From Micromonospora profundi (GTDB lineage Bacteria; Actinomycetota; Actinomycetes; Mycobacteriales; Micromonosporaceae), in assembly GCF_011927785.1 (NCBI RefSeq), contig NZ_JAATJK010000001.1, forward strand, positions 1,736,001 to 1,800,000: a DNA stretch of 64,000 nucleotides. The letters run 5' to 3'. Positions 35,274 to 45,100 of the stretch are shown here, piece by piece (positions within the stretch are counted from its first letter, which is position 1; the number at the start of each line of letters is the position of its first letter). Position numbers and translations under genes: made by a program. The notes under the pieces are model-generated. The model worked only from the letters and a program-made list of their open reading frames with translations, did no database searches and was not told the origin of the DNA.

Positions 35274-36178
35274 AGCACCGCGTGCGCGCCGACGGTCTCG
35301 TTGACGATCTGCGTCACCCGTACGTCGATCAGGACACTTGCCAGCGCCACAGCGTCCGGGCGGCTCAGCCCGTGCAGCCGTTGCATAAGGGTCAGCATCG
35401 AGTCCAGGGCCATGAACGTGGCGTCGTCCAGGGACGCGCCGACACCCAGGGTCAGCCAGGCGTCCGCGACGCGGGCCACCGGGCCGGTCAGCGGGAAGTC
35501 GTCGCGGACGTCGAGGGTCACCGTCACCTCGTCCATCGGGCACTCGATCGCGGTGCCGCCCACCTCACCGTCGCCCTGCGCGGCGTGCCCGTCCCCGACC
35601 GAGAACAGCGCACCGTCGACCGAGATGGGCAGCAGCAGTGTGCTGCCGACGGTCAGGTCCTTGCAGTCCAGGTTGCCGCCGCAGGCCCGCGGCGGGATGG
35701 TCGAGTGGCGTCCCGGCTCGGCAGGTGGCATGCCGAGCACCCCCATGAACGGGCGCAGCGCCACGGTGTGACCGTGCTGGTTGCGGCCCGTCATCGTCGC
35801 CGCGTCCAGCTCCCAGGCGTGCACCACTCCCTCTTCCTCGACGCCGTAGCGCTCGTTGAAACCGCTCGCCCAGCCGCCGGCCACAGTCGTTCCCCAGGCG
35901 CCGGGAACTATCGCGTCGAGGCGTACCGCGAGGGTCTGACCGGCGCGAGCGCCGCGGACCGCGACCGGGCCGATCAGCGCGTGCCCGTGGTCGGGCCGGT
36001 GCTGCGGGACGCGGGGCCGGTCCCGGTTGCGCCCGCCGGGGTACGGACCGGCGGACCACCAGCAGTCCAGGGTGCGGTAGGTGACGGTGTCGCCGGGGTC
36101 GACGGTGAGCACCGGCGGGGCGTCCGCGCGGAAGTGACCGTGCAGCGTCTCGTCGCCGGGGGTGAAGGTGTGCCGCAT
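35252..36178 (-). CDS. Acetamidase/formamidase family protein
   Basis: A 308-residue cytoplasmic beta-rich enzyme of the FmdA/AmdA family, hydrolysing short amides to acid and ammonia. Family marks are VDPGDTVTYRTLDC near residue 27, HGHALIGPVAVRGA near 64, GGNLDCKDLTVGSTLLLPI near 167 and FSVGDGHAAQGDGEVGGTAIE near 192, which hold the metal and catalytic acids. No clear ribosome-binding site precedes the ATG at 36178. No amide transporter or regulator is adjacent. The last residues are encoded in a duplicated 20-bp segment. Confidence 0.9.
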   Translation of the reverse strand: MRHTFTPGDETLHGHFRADAPPVLTVDPGDTVTYRTLDCWWSAGPYPGGRNRDRPRVPQHRPDHGHALIGPVAVRGARAGQTLAVRLDAIVPGAWGTTVAGGWASGFNERYGVEEEGVVHAWELDAATMTGRNQHGHTVALRPFMGVLGMPPAEPGRHSTIPPRACGGNLDCKDLTVGSTLLLPISVDGALFSVGDGHAAQGDGEVGGTAIECPMDEVTVTLDVRDDFPLTGPVARVADAWLTLGVGASLDDATFMALDSMLTLMQRLHGLSRPDAVALASVLIDVRVTQIVNETVGAHAVLRDDAWR

Positions 36179-36507
36179 TCCAGGAGGCTATGCGCCGTGG
36201 CTCCGAAGGGACAGCGCCGCGCGGTGTGCGGTGGACAGCCACGGCGCCACCGCTCCGCGTCGGGCGCGACAACCGGTTGTTGTATTGATGTGCGTCGAAT
36301 GGGATGCTGTGGTCCGGTCGCGCTCGGGAGCCAGCGCGCCCCTCTTTCGACGGACCAGAGGACGCACGAGGTGGCCACGCCATCCCGTGCCGGGCACGTC
36401 CTCGCCAACGGCCGCATGCTGATCGCCGTCGGGCGGCCGTCGCGCACGTCCGCACCCGCACGGCCGGTCATCCGCCGCGACGGCGACGTGTCTTTCCGGA
36501 GGTACCG
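36179..36507. other. Divergent intergenic region with a 12-bp palindrome
   Basis: 329 bp between the leftward acetamidase and the rightward CBM2 protein. A perfect palindrome ACAACCGGTTGT (36269-36280) sits beside an AT-richer stretch (TGTATTGATG), 91 bp before the acetamidase start and about 230 bp before the CBM2 protein. It could be a repressor site for the acetamidase. A strong ribosome-binding site (GGAGGT) lies at the right end. Confidence 0.5.
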
Positions 36508-37308
36508 ATGCTGCGCAAGCTCCTGACGGTGACGACCGTCGTCCTGGCCGGCTGGGCCGCGACCACCGGCGTCGCCGCGGCGGCTCCGACACTCTCGCCG
36601 CCCACCGCCGTGGCGGCTCCGACGCCCACCGCCGTGGCGGCTCCGACGCCCATCGCCGTGGCCACGCCGACACCTGTGCCGACACCCGCACCGACGTGCC
36701 CTCCGGCGCTGCCGATCAGTGGCCGGGTGACAGGTGCGACCGCCACCAGCCTGACCATCACCTACGCGATAGTGCTCAGCCCGCCCTGCGGCTTCGACCC
36801 GCCGGTAACCGTCACCCTCTTCGCCGGCCGTGACGACGCCCTGCGGTGGCAGAACCCGGTGGCCGAGGCCACCTCCGGGCCGGAGCGCAACGGCACCGTC
36901 ACCATCGAGCGGCTGACACCCGACACCGAATACTGGTACCGGTTCAGCGACGAAAACGACCTGCCCGACCCGTACGTGATCGGCGGAGCGGCCCGGACCC
37001 TGCCGCTGGCGGCGTGCCGGGCGACGGCCACCGTCGACTCCCGCTGGGGCGGCGGCTACGTCGCCACCGTCACCGTCCGCAACACAGGTGTGGAGCCGCT
37101 GGACCGGTGGCACGTCTCGTGGCGGTGGGCCGGTGACGAGCGCATCCAGGCGATCTGGGGCGGGCTGGCCGACACGGAAGGCGCCGACGTCACCGTCGGA
37201 AACGCCTCCTATAACGGAACGCTCGCGCCGGACGCTGTGACGACGTTCGGCATGCTCGTGGCGACGAGCACCGCACCGGCGGAGTTGACGCTGACCTGCG
37301 GTCGGTGA
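36508..37308 (+). CDS. Secreted FN3-CBM2 protein without a catalytic domain
   Basis: A 266-residue exported protein. The signal peptide is about 1-26 (VAAAAP), followed by a Pro/Thr/Ala linker with near-identical repeats (AVAAPTPT). A fibronectin type III-like domain follows (about 67-165, with the ending LTPDTEYWYRF). The C-terminus is a CBM2 domain (about 172-266, from CRATATVDSRWGGGYVATVTV to the closing TLTCGR), with Trp residues in WHVSWRWAGDERIQAIWGG. CBM2 binds crystalline cellulose or chitin. With no enzyme domain it may tether cells or help other enzymes. It stands alone behind an excellent ribosome-binding site and ends in the longest perfect hairpin nearby. Confidence 0.82.
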   Translation: MLRKLLTVTTVVLAGWAATTGVAAAAPTLSPPTAVAAPTPTAVAAPTPIAVATPTPVPTPAPTCPPALPISGRVTGATATSLTITYAIVLSPPCGFDPPVTVTLFAGRDDALRWQNPVAEATSGPERNGTVTIERLTPDTEYWYRFSDENDLPDPYVIGGAARTLPLAACRATATVDSRWGGGYVATVTVRNTGVEPLDRWHVSWRWAGDERIQAIWGGLADTEGADVTVGNASYNGTLAPDAVTTFGMLVATSTAPAELTLTCGR

Positions 37309-37318
37309 CCGCCGGGCC

Positions 37319-37363
37319 GCCCGGGGGCCGGCGCCAGCGCGCCACCGGCGCCGGCCCCCGGGC
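37319..37363. terminator. Bidirectional terminator hairpin, 17-bp perfect stem
   Basis: GCCCGGGGGCCGGCGCC (37319-37335) pairs exactly with 37347-37363 across an 11-nt loop, between the convergent CBM2 and methyltransferase genes. Confidence 0.85.
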
Positions 37364-37389
37364 TTGCGGGCGCAACGCGCCGCAGGTGG

Positions 37390-38187
37390 TCAGGGCTTGC
37401 GGCCCACCGCGCCGTAGGCGTCGATTCTGGTGGCGTCGGCGTCGTCCGGCCGCCACAGCGGGATCGGCACCAGGCCGGGCTCCACAAGGGTCAGCCCCGC
37501 GAAGCAGCTGGCGAGGTCCTCCGGGCTGCGCAGGATGTAGGGGACGCCGCCGCTCTCGGCGAGCCGCTGCGCGCCGTCGACCACCGCCGGGCTGGTGTTG
37601 GTGCCGTCCCAGAAGACAAGGTGGCTGCCGGACGCGGTCGCGTCCATCGTCCGCCCGATGATCGAACGCACCACGTCCAGGTCCGGTTCGTAGCCGAGGA
37701 CGCCCATGTACATCACGGCGATCGGCTCGTCGAAGTCCAGCGTCTGCGCGGCCTCGGCGAGGATCTTCTCCGGGTCGTGGTAGTCGGCGGGCACGTACGT
37801 GGTGACGCCCTGCGTCGTCGTGCTGGCCAGCAGCGCCCGGGCGTGCACGAGAACCATCGGGTCGTTGTCGACGTAGACGATCCGCGAATCTGGCGCGATG
37901 CCCTGGGCGACCGCGTGGGTGTTCTGCATGGTGGGCAGGCCGGTGCCGATGTCCAGGAACTGCCGGATGCCCGCCTCGGCGGCCAGGTAGCGCACCGTGC
38001 GCACCAGGAACCCACGGGACTGCTGGGCCATCAGGACGATCTCCGGATAGACCTCGGCCACGGCGTCACCGGCCGCCCGGTCGGACTGGAAGTTGTCCTT
38101 GCCACCCATCCAGTAGTTCCAGATCCGCGCCGCGTGCGGCACGTCGGGCTGAAGCTTCGCGGTGAGTTCGGCGTCCGGGCCGGCCAT
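37390..38187 (-). CDS. S-adenosylmethionine-dependent methyltransferase, DUF574 type
   Basis: A 265-residue protein of the actinobacterial DUF574 (Methyltransf_19) family. The characteristic N-terminal ARIWNYWMGGKDNFQSDR is near residue 20, the SAM-binding motif FLDIGTGLPT near 77, the acidic motif IVYVDNDPMVLVHARALL near 103, and the C-terminal LVEPGLVPIPLWRP motif near 235. These proteins are abundant in Streptomyces and Micromonospora, and substrates are largely unknown. It is monocistronic. Confidence 0.9.
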   Translation of the reverse strand: MAGPDAELTAKLQPDVPHAARIWNYWMGGKDNFQSDRAAGDAVAEVYPEIVLMAQQSRGFLVRTVRYLAAEAGIRQFLDIGTGLPTMQNTHAVAQGIAPDSRIVYVDNDPMVLVHARALLASTTTQGVTTYVPADYHDPEKILAEAAQTLDFDEPIAVMYMGVLGYEPDLDVVRSIIGRTMDATASGSHLVFWDGTNTSPAVVDGAQRLAESGGVPYILRSPEDLASCFAGLTLVEPGLVPIPLWRPDDADATRIDAYGAVGRKP

Positions 38188-38334
38188 GCCAGGCTCCTAT
38201 CGAGGGGTCTATTGGTGGCGCGTCCGCCACCGCCGTGGATCGGGGTCGCTTCACGGATTGTCCACTACCGACCGCGCCGGTGCGGACCGGCCCGCCATCG
38301 ACATTGGGTCGCCGCTGCACCAGCGACCAGGCGA

Positions 38335-38715
38335 TCACGGTACGTCGACGACCTCCCGACCCAGCGGCCAGAACGCGGCCGGAACGAGCTTGAAGTTGGC
38401 GATGCCGAACGGGATTCCGATGATCGAAACGCAGAGGGCGATGCCGGCGGTGATGTGGAACAGGGCGAGCCACCAGCCCGCCAGCACCACCCACAGGACG
38501 TTCGCCAGTCCGGAGCCGACACCCACGCCCGGCTTGGGCACCAGGGTGCGGCCGAACGGCCACAGCGAGTAGACGGCCAGGCGCAGCGACGCCACACCGA
38601 ACGGGATGGTGACGACGAGGACGAAGCAGATCAGCGCGGCGAGGCCGTAGCCGAACGCCAGCACGATGCCGCCACCGAAGATGAGCCACAGCACGTTGAG
38701 CACGAAGCGAATCAC
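38335..38715 (-). CDS. YccF-family membrane protein
   Basis: A 126-residue inner-membrane protein made of two repeats of the YccF domain. Each repeat has membrane helices and a conserved IPFG loop (VTIPFGVASLRLAVYSLWPFGR and IIGIPFGIANFKLVPAAFWPLGR). The start is taken as GTG 38715 because family members begin just before the first helix (IRFVLNVLWLI); the open frame to 38796 would add a non-conserved tail. No function is established. The 147 bp to the methyltransferase start hold nothing recognised. Confidence 0.82.
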   Translation of the reverse strand: MIRFVLNVLWLIFGGGIVLAFGYGLAALICFVLVVTIPFGVASLRLAVYSLWPFGRTLVPKPGVGVGSGLANVLWVVLAGWWLALFHITAGIALCVSIIGIPFGIANFKLVPAAFWPLGREVVDVP

Positions 38716-38802
38716 CCCCCAATCATGAGCGACGCTCGCAACCGGGAGGGTGTGAGTCCCCGCCGTCCGGGCCGACGGCGGGGACTCCGGTGCCACGGCG
38801 GG

Positions 38803-40719
38803 CTACGGGCGGGCGAGGGTCCGCGCGTCGGCGGCGATGACGCGCGCGACATCAGCCGGTACGAGCTTGCCTGCCTGCCGCTCGACGTACGTGGCCAGCT
38901 GGGCGTACTGGCCGTGGGCCACGTGAGTGCTCATCGCGGTGAGGGCTCCGGGCTTGGCGCCGGAGGTGAGGATCAGGTAGCCGAGGCTCGCCTGGCTCGC
39001 CGTCACCGTGAATGTGCTGGTGGTGGTCGCCGTACCGGCGGGCCCGGTGACCTCGGCCGTGATGGTGTGCCGGCCGGCGGCCAGCGTGGTCAAGTCCAGC
39101 TCACGCCCGACCGTCGTCGTCGTGCCGTCGAGCGTGACGGTGACGGTGTCGGCGTTCGTGGCCGCGACCGCGAGCACCGGGGACTGCGCCCGGTCCAGGC
39201 GCGCGCCGTCGACCGGCGAGGTGATCGCCACTGTCGGCGACGTGTCGGGCCGCTGGAGAAGCGCCGCGTTCCACCCCACCAGCTCGGCCGGGCGGTTGGT
39301 GATGACACCGTCGACGCCGATCCGCTCCAACCGCTGCCACAGGCCGGCGGAGTCGATCGTCCAGGCCATCACCGCGACACCGGCGGCGTGCAGCGGCGCC
39401 ACGATCTCGGGCCTGGCCAGCAGCGCGTTGCCGTCCGGGTTGTACGCGGTCAGGTGCAGCTCCTTCGAGATCGCCACCGGGTCGGCGTCGAGGCTGCCGC
39501 GGAGCAGGCCGAGCGGGAGTTCGGGGGCGATCTCGTAGCTGTACTTCAGGGCGTCGACCTCGAAGCTCTGGATGAAGACCCGGCCCGTCATCTGCTGGTC
39601 CCGGATCACCTTGACGATCGTCGCGACCTCGTCGCGCGTGTGCCTGCCCTTGATCTCCAGGAGCAGGTTGCCGCCCCGGGTCCGCAGGTCGGCGAGCTGC
39701 TCGGCAAGGGTGGGCACCCGCTCGCCGACGTAGTGCGGGCCGAACCAGGAGCCGGCGTCGAGCGCCTTGAGCTGCGCGGCGGTCAGGTTGCGGATGTTGC
39801 CCGTACCGTCGGTGGTCCGGTCGACGGTGCCGTCGTGCAGGACGAACGGGACGCCGTCCCTGCTCGGCTGGACGTCGTTCTCGATCCAGTCGGCGCCGCC
39901 CCGGCGCGCGATCTCCTGCGCGACGAGGGTGTTCTCCGGCGCGGCGGCGGACGCGCCACGGTGCGCGATGACAGTGAACGGGCTGCCCGCCGGGCGGATG
40001 TAGCCGTTCGGCGGCAGCTCGGTGACGGTGACGTCGTCGTACGAGACGGTGGCGTCGTTGACGAAGAGCGCCTGCACGCCGTTTGCCGAGCGTTGCAGGC
40101 TGCTGGTGCGCATCGCCTCCCGCCCGTCGAAGATCCAGCGGGCCTGGTTGCCGTGTACCTCCACGGCGACGCGCACGTCCCGACCGGTGCCGGCGGCGTA
40201 CGGCGCGGAGGCGGTGTTCGTCACGACCCAGGCGTTGCCGGTGGTCCGCTGGGCGAATTCGAGACCGTTGGCGGCGGTGGTGCCGCTGCGCATTGTGGCG
40301 ATCCACCACGGGGTCGCGCCGCTGGCCGGCACGTCGATGCCGAGCGACGCCCAGCGGGTGGCCGCCGAGACCGACTCGAACCGCATCGTCGCTTCGAGCC
40401 GGAAGTCGTTCAGGTGCCGCCCGAAGGTGATCTTGTTGTTCTCGCCGGAGTTTGCCGAGGTGCCGTACAGCCGGCCGTTCTGGACCTTCCAGGTGCCGTC
40501 GACAGCGTTCCATCCGGCGGGCAGCGACCCGGAGGAGAAGCTCTCCGAGACGACAACGGTGCCCGGCTCGGCGGCGGCGGGCGGCGCGGTCGTCACTGTC
40601 ACCGCGACGGCGGCAGCACCGGTGACGGCGAGGGCGGCCACGGCCGCGGCGGTCCTGGCGCGCACGGCGGCGAGCCGCGACGCGCGGCCGGGCGACGATG
40701 ATGCGGGTGGGACAGTCAT
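38803..40719 (-). CDS. Secreted glycerophosphodiester phosphodiesterase with N-terminal lectin-like domain
   Basis: A 638-residue exported protein. The long signal peptide ends near residue 51 (PAAAEPG). Residues 57-235 form a laminin-G/concanavalin-like beta-sandwich (SGSLPAGWNAVDGTWKV, FVNDATVSYDDVTV). The GDPD TIM barrel is about 245-490, with VIAHRGASAAAPENTL, the metal motif IENDVQPSRDGVPFVLHDGT and LLLEIKGRH. An Ig-like domain (about 497-580) and a short helical tail follow. It should release glycerol-3-phosphate from phosphodiesters outside the cell, for example from phospholipid or teichoic-type polymers. ATG 40719 has only a weak ribosome-binding site. The gene is monocistronic. Confidence 0.87.
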   Translation of the reverse strand: MTVPPASSSPGRASRLAAVRARTAAAVAALAVTGAAAVAVTVTTAPPAAAEPGTVVVSESFSSGSLPAGWNAVDGTWKVQNGRLYGTSANSGENNKITFGRHLNDFRLEATMRFESVSAATRWASLGIDVPASGATPWWIATMRSGTTAANGLEFAQRTTGNAWVVTNTASAPYAAGTGRDVRVAVEVHGNQARWIFDGREAMRTSSLQRSANGVQALFVNDATVSYDDVTVTELPPNGYIRPAGSPFTVIAHRGASAAAPENTLVAQEIARRGGADWIENDVQPSRDGVPFVLHDGTVDRTTDGTGNIRNLTAAQLKALDAGSWFGPHYVGERVPTLAEQLADLRTRGGNLLLEIKGRHTRDEVATIVKVIRDQQMTGRVFIQSFEVDALKYSYEIAPELPLGLLRGSLDADPVAISKELHLTAYNPDGNALLARPEIVAPLHAAGVAVMAWTIDSAGLWQRLERIGVDGVITNRPAELVGWNAALLQRPDTSPTVAITSPVDGARLDRAQSPVLAVAATNADTVTVTLDGTTTTVGRELDLTTLAAGRHTITAEVTGPAGTATTTSTFTVTASQASLGYLILTSGAKPGALTAMSTHVAHGQYAQLATYVERQAGKLVPADVARVIAADARTLARP

Positions 40720-40801
40720 GGCCGCCACGCTAGGAAGCGCACCCGAACCAGTGATCAATCGAGTGTGGCTGCCGTCGGAACGTCCGGTGTACCACTACCG
40801 A

Positions 40802-41605
40802 TCAGCCCAGCCCGCCACACGCGACGCCGTCGATCGTGCACGCCGTGGGGGTGGCGCCGACCGTCGAGCCGTTCACCCGGAACGTCACGCGGACCGACGC
40901 GCTGCCGGGCACCTGGCCGGAGCTGCCGTCCGGGACGAAGGTCCACACCGCACCGTCGTGACTGACCTGCGCGCCCTGCACCGAGCTCACCCGCAGTGAC
41001 TCCCTCGGCAGCGTGACGGTAAGCGTCCACCGCTCCGACGGCACCGAACCGGGATTGCTTATCGTCACGGCGGCGCCGTAGCTGAGCAGCGCGTTGTCCT
41101 CGACGGCGAACTCGGCGGCGAGGGCCGCCGGCGTCGGCGGGGCCGTCGACGCATGAGACGGGGGAGTCTTGGACGGCGACCCGGCCGACGGCGGCGCCGC
41201 CGTGACAGTCGACGGTACGGACGCCGTCGGACTGGCCTGGGCCGGCTGCGCCTGCCCCTGGGGCGTACCGACCGCGGGTGTGCCCACCTGGCCGACCGAC
41301 GGTGGCGGGTCGAGGGTCACCGGCGCCAACTCTTCAGGCGACCGCAGCACGCCGACGACGGAGACCACCGTCGCGACCAGCACCCCCAGCGCCGCGATCA
41401 CGGCCACCCAGGTCGCCCGCGAGACGTCGCCACGACCGGTGAACACCTGCCGTACGGCAGTGGCGGCGGCCACGATCCGGTCCAGCAGGATGATCGCCAC
41501 AGTTCGCCGTGGCCGAGGCGGTGGTGCCGGCACTGCCTGTCTCCCCTTCACTTCGTCATCGGACGTCCGCCCGCGACCGCTCGCGGGTGGCACCCGACCG
41601 GTCAC
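40802..41605 (-). CDS. Membrane-anchored CBM2-like protein coupled to a DUF742 gene
   Basis: A 267-residue protein. The basic cytoplasmic N-terminus (about 1-64) carries PPPRPRRTVA. A single membrane helix (about 65-87, WVAVIAALGVLVATVVSVV) follows, then a Pro/Ser/Thr/Ala-rich extracellular stalk (about 95-165). The C-terminal ~100 residues look like a CBM2 fold (YGAAVTISNPGSVPSERWTL... ending ACTIDGVACGG), with few surface tryptophans. The ATG overlaps the DUF742 stop by 4 nt, so the two proteins are made together. A role in sensing or cell-surface contact linked to DUF742 signalling is an inference. Confidence 0.72.
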   Translation of the reverse strand: MTGRVPPASGRGRTSDDEVKGRQAVPAPPPRPRRTVAIILLDRIVAAATAVRQVFTGRGDVSRATWVAVIAALGVLVATVVSVVGVLRSPEELAPVTLDPPPSVGQVGTPAVGTPQGQAQPAQASPTASVPSTVTAAPPSAGSPSKTPPSHASTAPPTPAALAAEFAVEDNALLSYGAAVTISNPGSVPSERWTLTVTLPRESLRVSSVQGAQVSHDGAVWTFVPDGSSGQVPGSASVRVTFRVNGSTVGATPTACTIDGVACGGLG

Positions 41606-41967
41606 AGGGCGCGCAGCCCGACGAGTATCGACTCCAGCAACTCCTGTGACGGCAGCTCCGACAGCGTCGGCGGCTCGTGCGTCTCGACAAGCCCTGCCGC
41701 GAGCAGGTCACCGAGGAGGACCCGGACCGTCCCGAGAGGTAGATCCAACTCGGCCGCGACCTCGGCCACCGACACTGGATGGTGACACAGCTCGACGATC
41801 CGCGCCTGCTCGGGAAAGAGCGGCGCGCGCGAAGTCCGCAGTTGCGAGGGGATGCTCGCCGAGCTGGCCGCAGACGGCCGGTAGGGGCGTCGAAAAGTTT
41901 TCAGGCCGGTTTCCTTCCAGTCAACCCATTGACACGGCAAAGGTCTGCGGGAAATATCTGCCACCAT
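41602..41967 (-). CDS. DUF742 family protein
   Basis: A protein of about 121 residues if started at ATG 41967. The DUF742 core is plain: RRPYRPS, then PLFPEQARIVELC, VSVAEVAAELDLPLGTVRVLLGDLLAAGLV and the C-terminal LLESILVGLRAL. In other actinomycetes DUF742 proteins sit in conservons with a histidine-kinase-like protein, a Roadblock protein and a small GTPase; none of these is here. The N-terminus is uncertain. ATG 41967 has a poor ribosome-binding site and the next 60 bp are AT-rich, whereas a near-perfect GGAAGGA precedes an in-frame CTG at 41904. It is divergent from the GH92 gene. Confidence 0.8.
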   Translation of the reverse strand: MVADISRRPLPCQWVDWKETGLKTFRRPYRPSAASSASIPSQLRTSRAPLFPEQARIVELCHHPVSVAEVAAELDLPLGTVRVLLGDLLAAGLVETHEPPTLSELPSQELLESILVGLRAL

Positions 41968-42115
41968 CCACCGGATACGCCGGCGCTTGTCTTCGAACCC
42001 GATGACAACGATGTCAGGCCGACCGGCCACGTACGACAAATCACTCACGACAACCATCACGACAGCCCGGACGTTCGACGTACTCGACCGGTTCGAGTCG
42101 AAAGGCCCCGCCCCT

Positions 42116-45100
42116 ATGCCGTATCTCCCCCGTGCGCGCACCCTGTCCCTCCGGCTGGTGGCAGCGACCACCGCCGCCCTGCTGCCGGTGGGGCTGGTCG
42201 TAGCCGCGCCCCTGGCCAGCGCCGCCCCCAACGCCGCGCCGCCCGGCGCCTTCAGCAGCTCGTTCGAGTCGGCCGACCCTCAGCCCGCCGCCAGCGCCGT
42301 CGAGGTCGACGCGAAGGGCAAGCCGGTCCAGGCGAACCTGACCGGGTCGACCCGCCGGGTGCTGCCCGGCACCCTGCTCGGCCAGGTCGCGGCGGTCACC
42401 GCCAGCGCCGAGAACCCGCCGAACGAGACGGCTGCCAAGCTCGCCGACGGCGAGCCGTCGACCAAGTGGCTGGCCTTCGACCGGACCGGCTCGGTGACGT
42501 ACCAGCTCACCAAGCCGACGGCGGTGGTGCGGTACGCGCTGACCGCCGCCGACGACGAGCCGACCCGCGACCCCAAGGACTTCACGCTCCAGGGCTCCAC
42601 CGACGGCAACACCTGGACCGATCTCGACCGGCGGACGGGGCAGAGCTTCGCCAAGCGGTTCGCCCGCAACACCTACAGCTTCACCAACACGACCGCCTAC
42701 GGGTACTACCGGCTGGTCATCTCCGCGAACTCCGGCGCGTCCATCGTGCAGCTCGCCACCTGGGACATCAGCGACGGCTCGGACGTCCTGCCCCCGGCCG
42801 CGCCCATGAGCACCGCTGTGGGCGCCGGCCCGACCGGCGGGTACACCACGAAGCCGGGCGTCGGCTTCACAGGGCTCGCCGCCCTGCGCTACGCGGGTGG
42901 CGCCGAGAGCGACGGCCGGTCGTACGCGACGAACAAGCTGTTCGACGTCGACATCCCGGTCGGCCCGCACACCCGGCTGTCCTACAAGATCTTTCCCGAG
43001 TTCACCGGCGGCGACACCCAGTACCCGTCCACCTTCGCGGCCATCGACCTGCACTTCACCGACGGCAGCTACCTCAGTGGACGGGCTGTCGTCGACCAGC
43101 ACGGCAACCCGCTGACCGCTGCCGGGCAGGGCACCTCGAAGGCGCTCTTCGCCGACCAGTGGAACGCCGTGCAGGCCGACATCGGCGCTGTCGCCCGGGG
43201 CAAGACCATCGACCGCATCCTGCTCGCCTACGACAACCCGCGGGCAACCGCTGACACCCGGTTCACCGGCTGGCTGGACGACATCGAGGTGACGGGCACG
43301 CCGACGCCGATCGACGGCTCCCGACTGACCAACTACGTCGACACCCGGCGGGGAACCAACTCGACAAGCGGATTCTCGCGCGGCAACAACCTGCCGATCA
43401 CGGCGGTACCCAACGGCTTCAACTTCTTCACGCCGGTGACCGACGCGACGTCCGACTCCTGGGAGTACCACTACCACCGGACGAACAACGCGGCCAACCT
43501 GCCCACGCTCCAGGGCCTCGCGATCTCCCACGAGCCCAGCCCGTGGATGGGTGACCGCAACCAGATGTCGGTGATGCCGGTGGCCGGCGACGGTTCGCTG
43601 ACCGGGACGCCGGCCAGCCGGGCGGTCGCCTTCCGGCACGCCGACGAGACGGCACAGCCCGACCTCTACCGGGTCACGCTTCAGAACGGCCTGGTCGCCG
43701 AGATGTCGCCCACCGACCACGCCGGCATCATGCGGTTCACCTTCCCGTCCGGGTCGCCGACCGGAAGCCTCGTCTTCTACAACGGCACCTTCACCATCGG
43801 TACGGACGGCACGATCACCGGCTGGGTCGACAACGGAAGTGGCCTGTCGGCCGGACGGAGCCGCATGTTCGTGTCCGGTGCCTTCGACCGCGCGCCCACG
43901 GCGTCGTCGGCGACGTCGGCGACCTTCGACGTCTCGGCGAACCGCCAGGTGACGATGCGGCTCGCGACGTCGTTCCTCTCGGTCGACCAGGCCCGCCGCA
44001 ACCTCGACCTGGAGGCGACCGGGCGCAGCTTCGACCAGATCCGCGCCGCCGCCACCGCGGCGTGGAAGGACCGGCTCGGCCGCGTCGAGTTGCGCGGCGC
44101 GACCGAGGCGCAACTCGTGACCATGTACTCCAACCTGTACCGGCTCAACCTCTACCCGAACTCGCAGTCGGAGAACACCGGCACCGCCGCCAAGCCGCGC
44201 TGGCAGTACGCGAGCCCGGTGTCGGCGCCGACCGGCACGTCGACAGCCACCCGTACCGGCGCGAAGGTCGTCGACGGGCAGATCTACGTCAACAACGGCT
44301 TCTGGGACACCTACCGCACCGTGTGGCCCGCGTACGCGCTGCTGTACCCGGACGTCGCCGCGAAGATCTCCGACGGCTTTGTCCAGCACTACCGCGACGG
44401 CGGCTGGATCGCCCGCTGGTCGTCACCCGGCTACGCCGACCTGATGACCGGCACCAGCGCGAACGTGGCGCTGGCCCAGGCGTACCTCAGCGGGGTCAAG
44501 CTGCCCGACCCGCTGGCGGCGTACGACGCGGCGGTCAAGGACGCGACTGTCGCGTCCGGACGCAGCGAGGTCGGCCGCAAGGGCATCGAGACCTCGCTGT
44601 TCCTCGGCTACACCCCGACCTCCACGGGGGAGTCGGTGTCGTGGGCGCTGGAGGGCTTCATCAACGACTACGGCATCGGCAACATGGCCGCGGCCCTCGC
44701 CAAGGACCCGGCCACCCCGAAGTCGCAGCGTGAACGCCTCAAGGAGGAGTCCCGGTACTTCCTGGAACGCGCCCGCAACTACGTGCACCTCTTCGACCCG
44801 AAGACGAAGCTCTTCCAGGGCCGCGACGCCTCCGGCGCGTTCCTCGCCGGTGACCCGCTGGACTGGGGTGGCGTCTACACCGAGACCAACGGGTGGAACT
44901 TCGCGTTCACCGCGCAGCAGGACGGCCAGGGCCTGGCCAACCTGTACGGCGGGCGCAAGGCGCTGCGGGACAAGCTCGACGAGTTCTTCGCGACCCCGGA
45001 GAACGCCGACCGCCCCGGCGGGTACGGCGGCATCATCCACGAGATGCTCGAGGCGCGGGCGGTGCGGATGGGCCAGCTCGGCATGAGCAACCAGCCGTCG

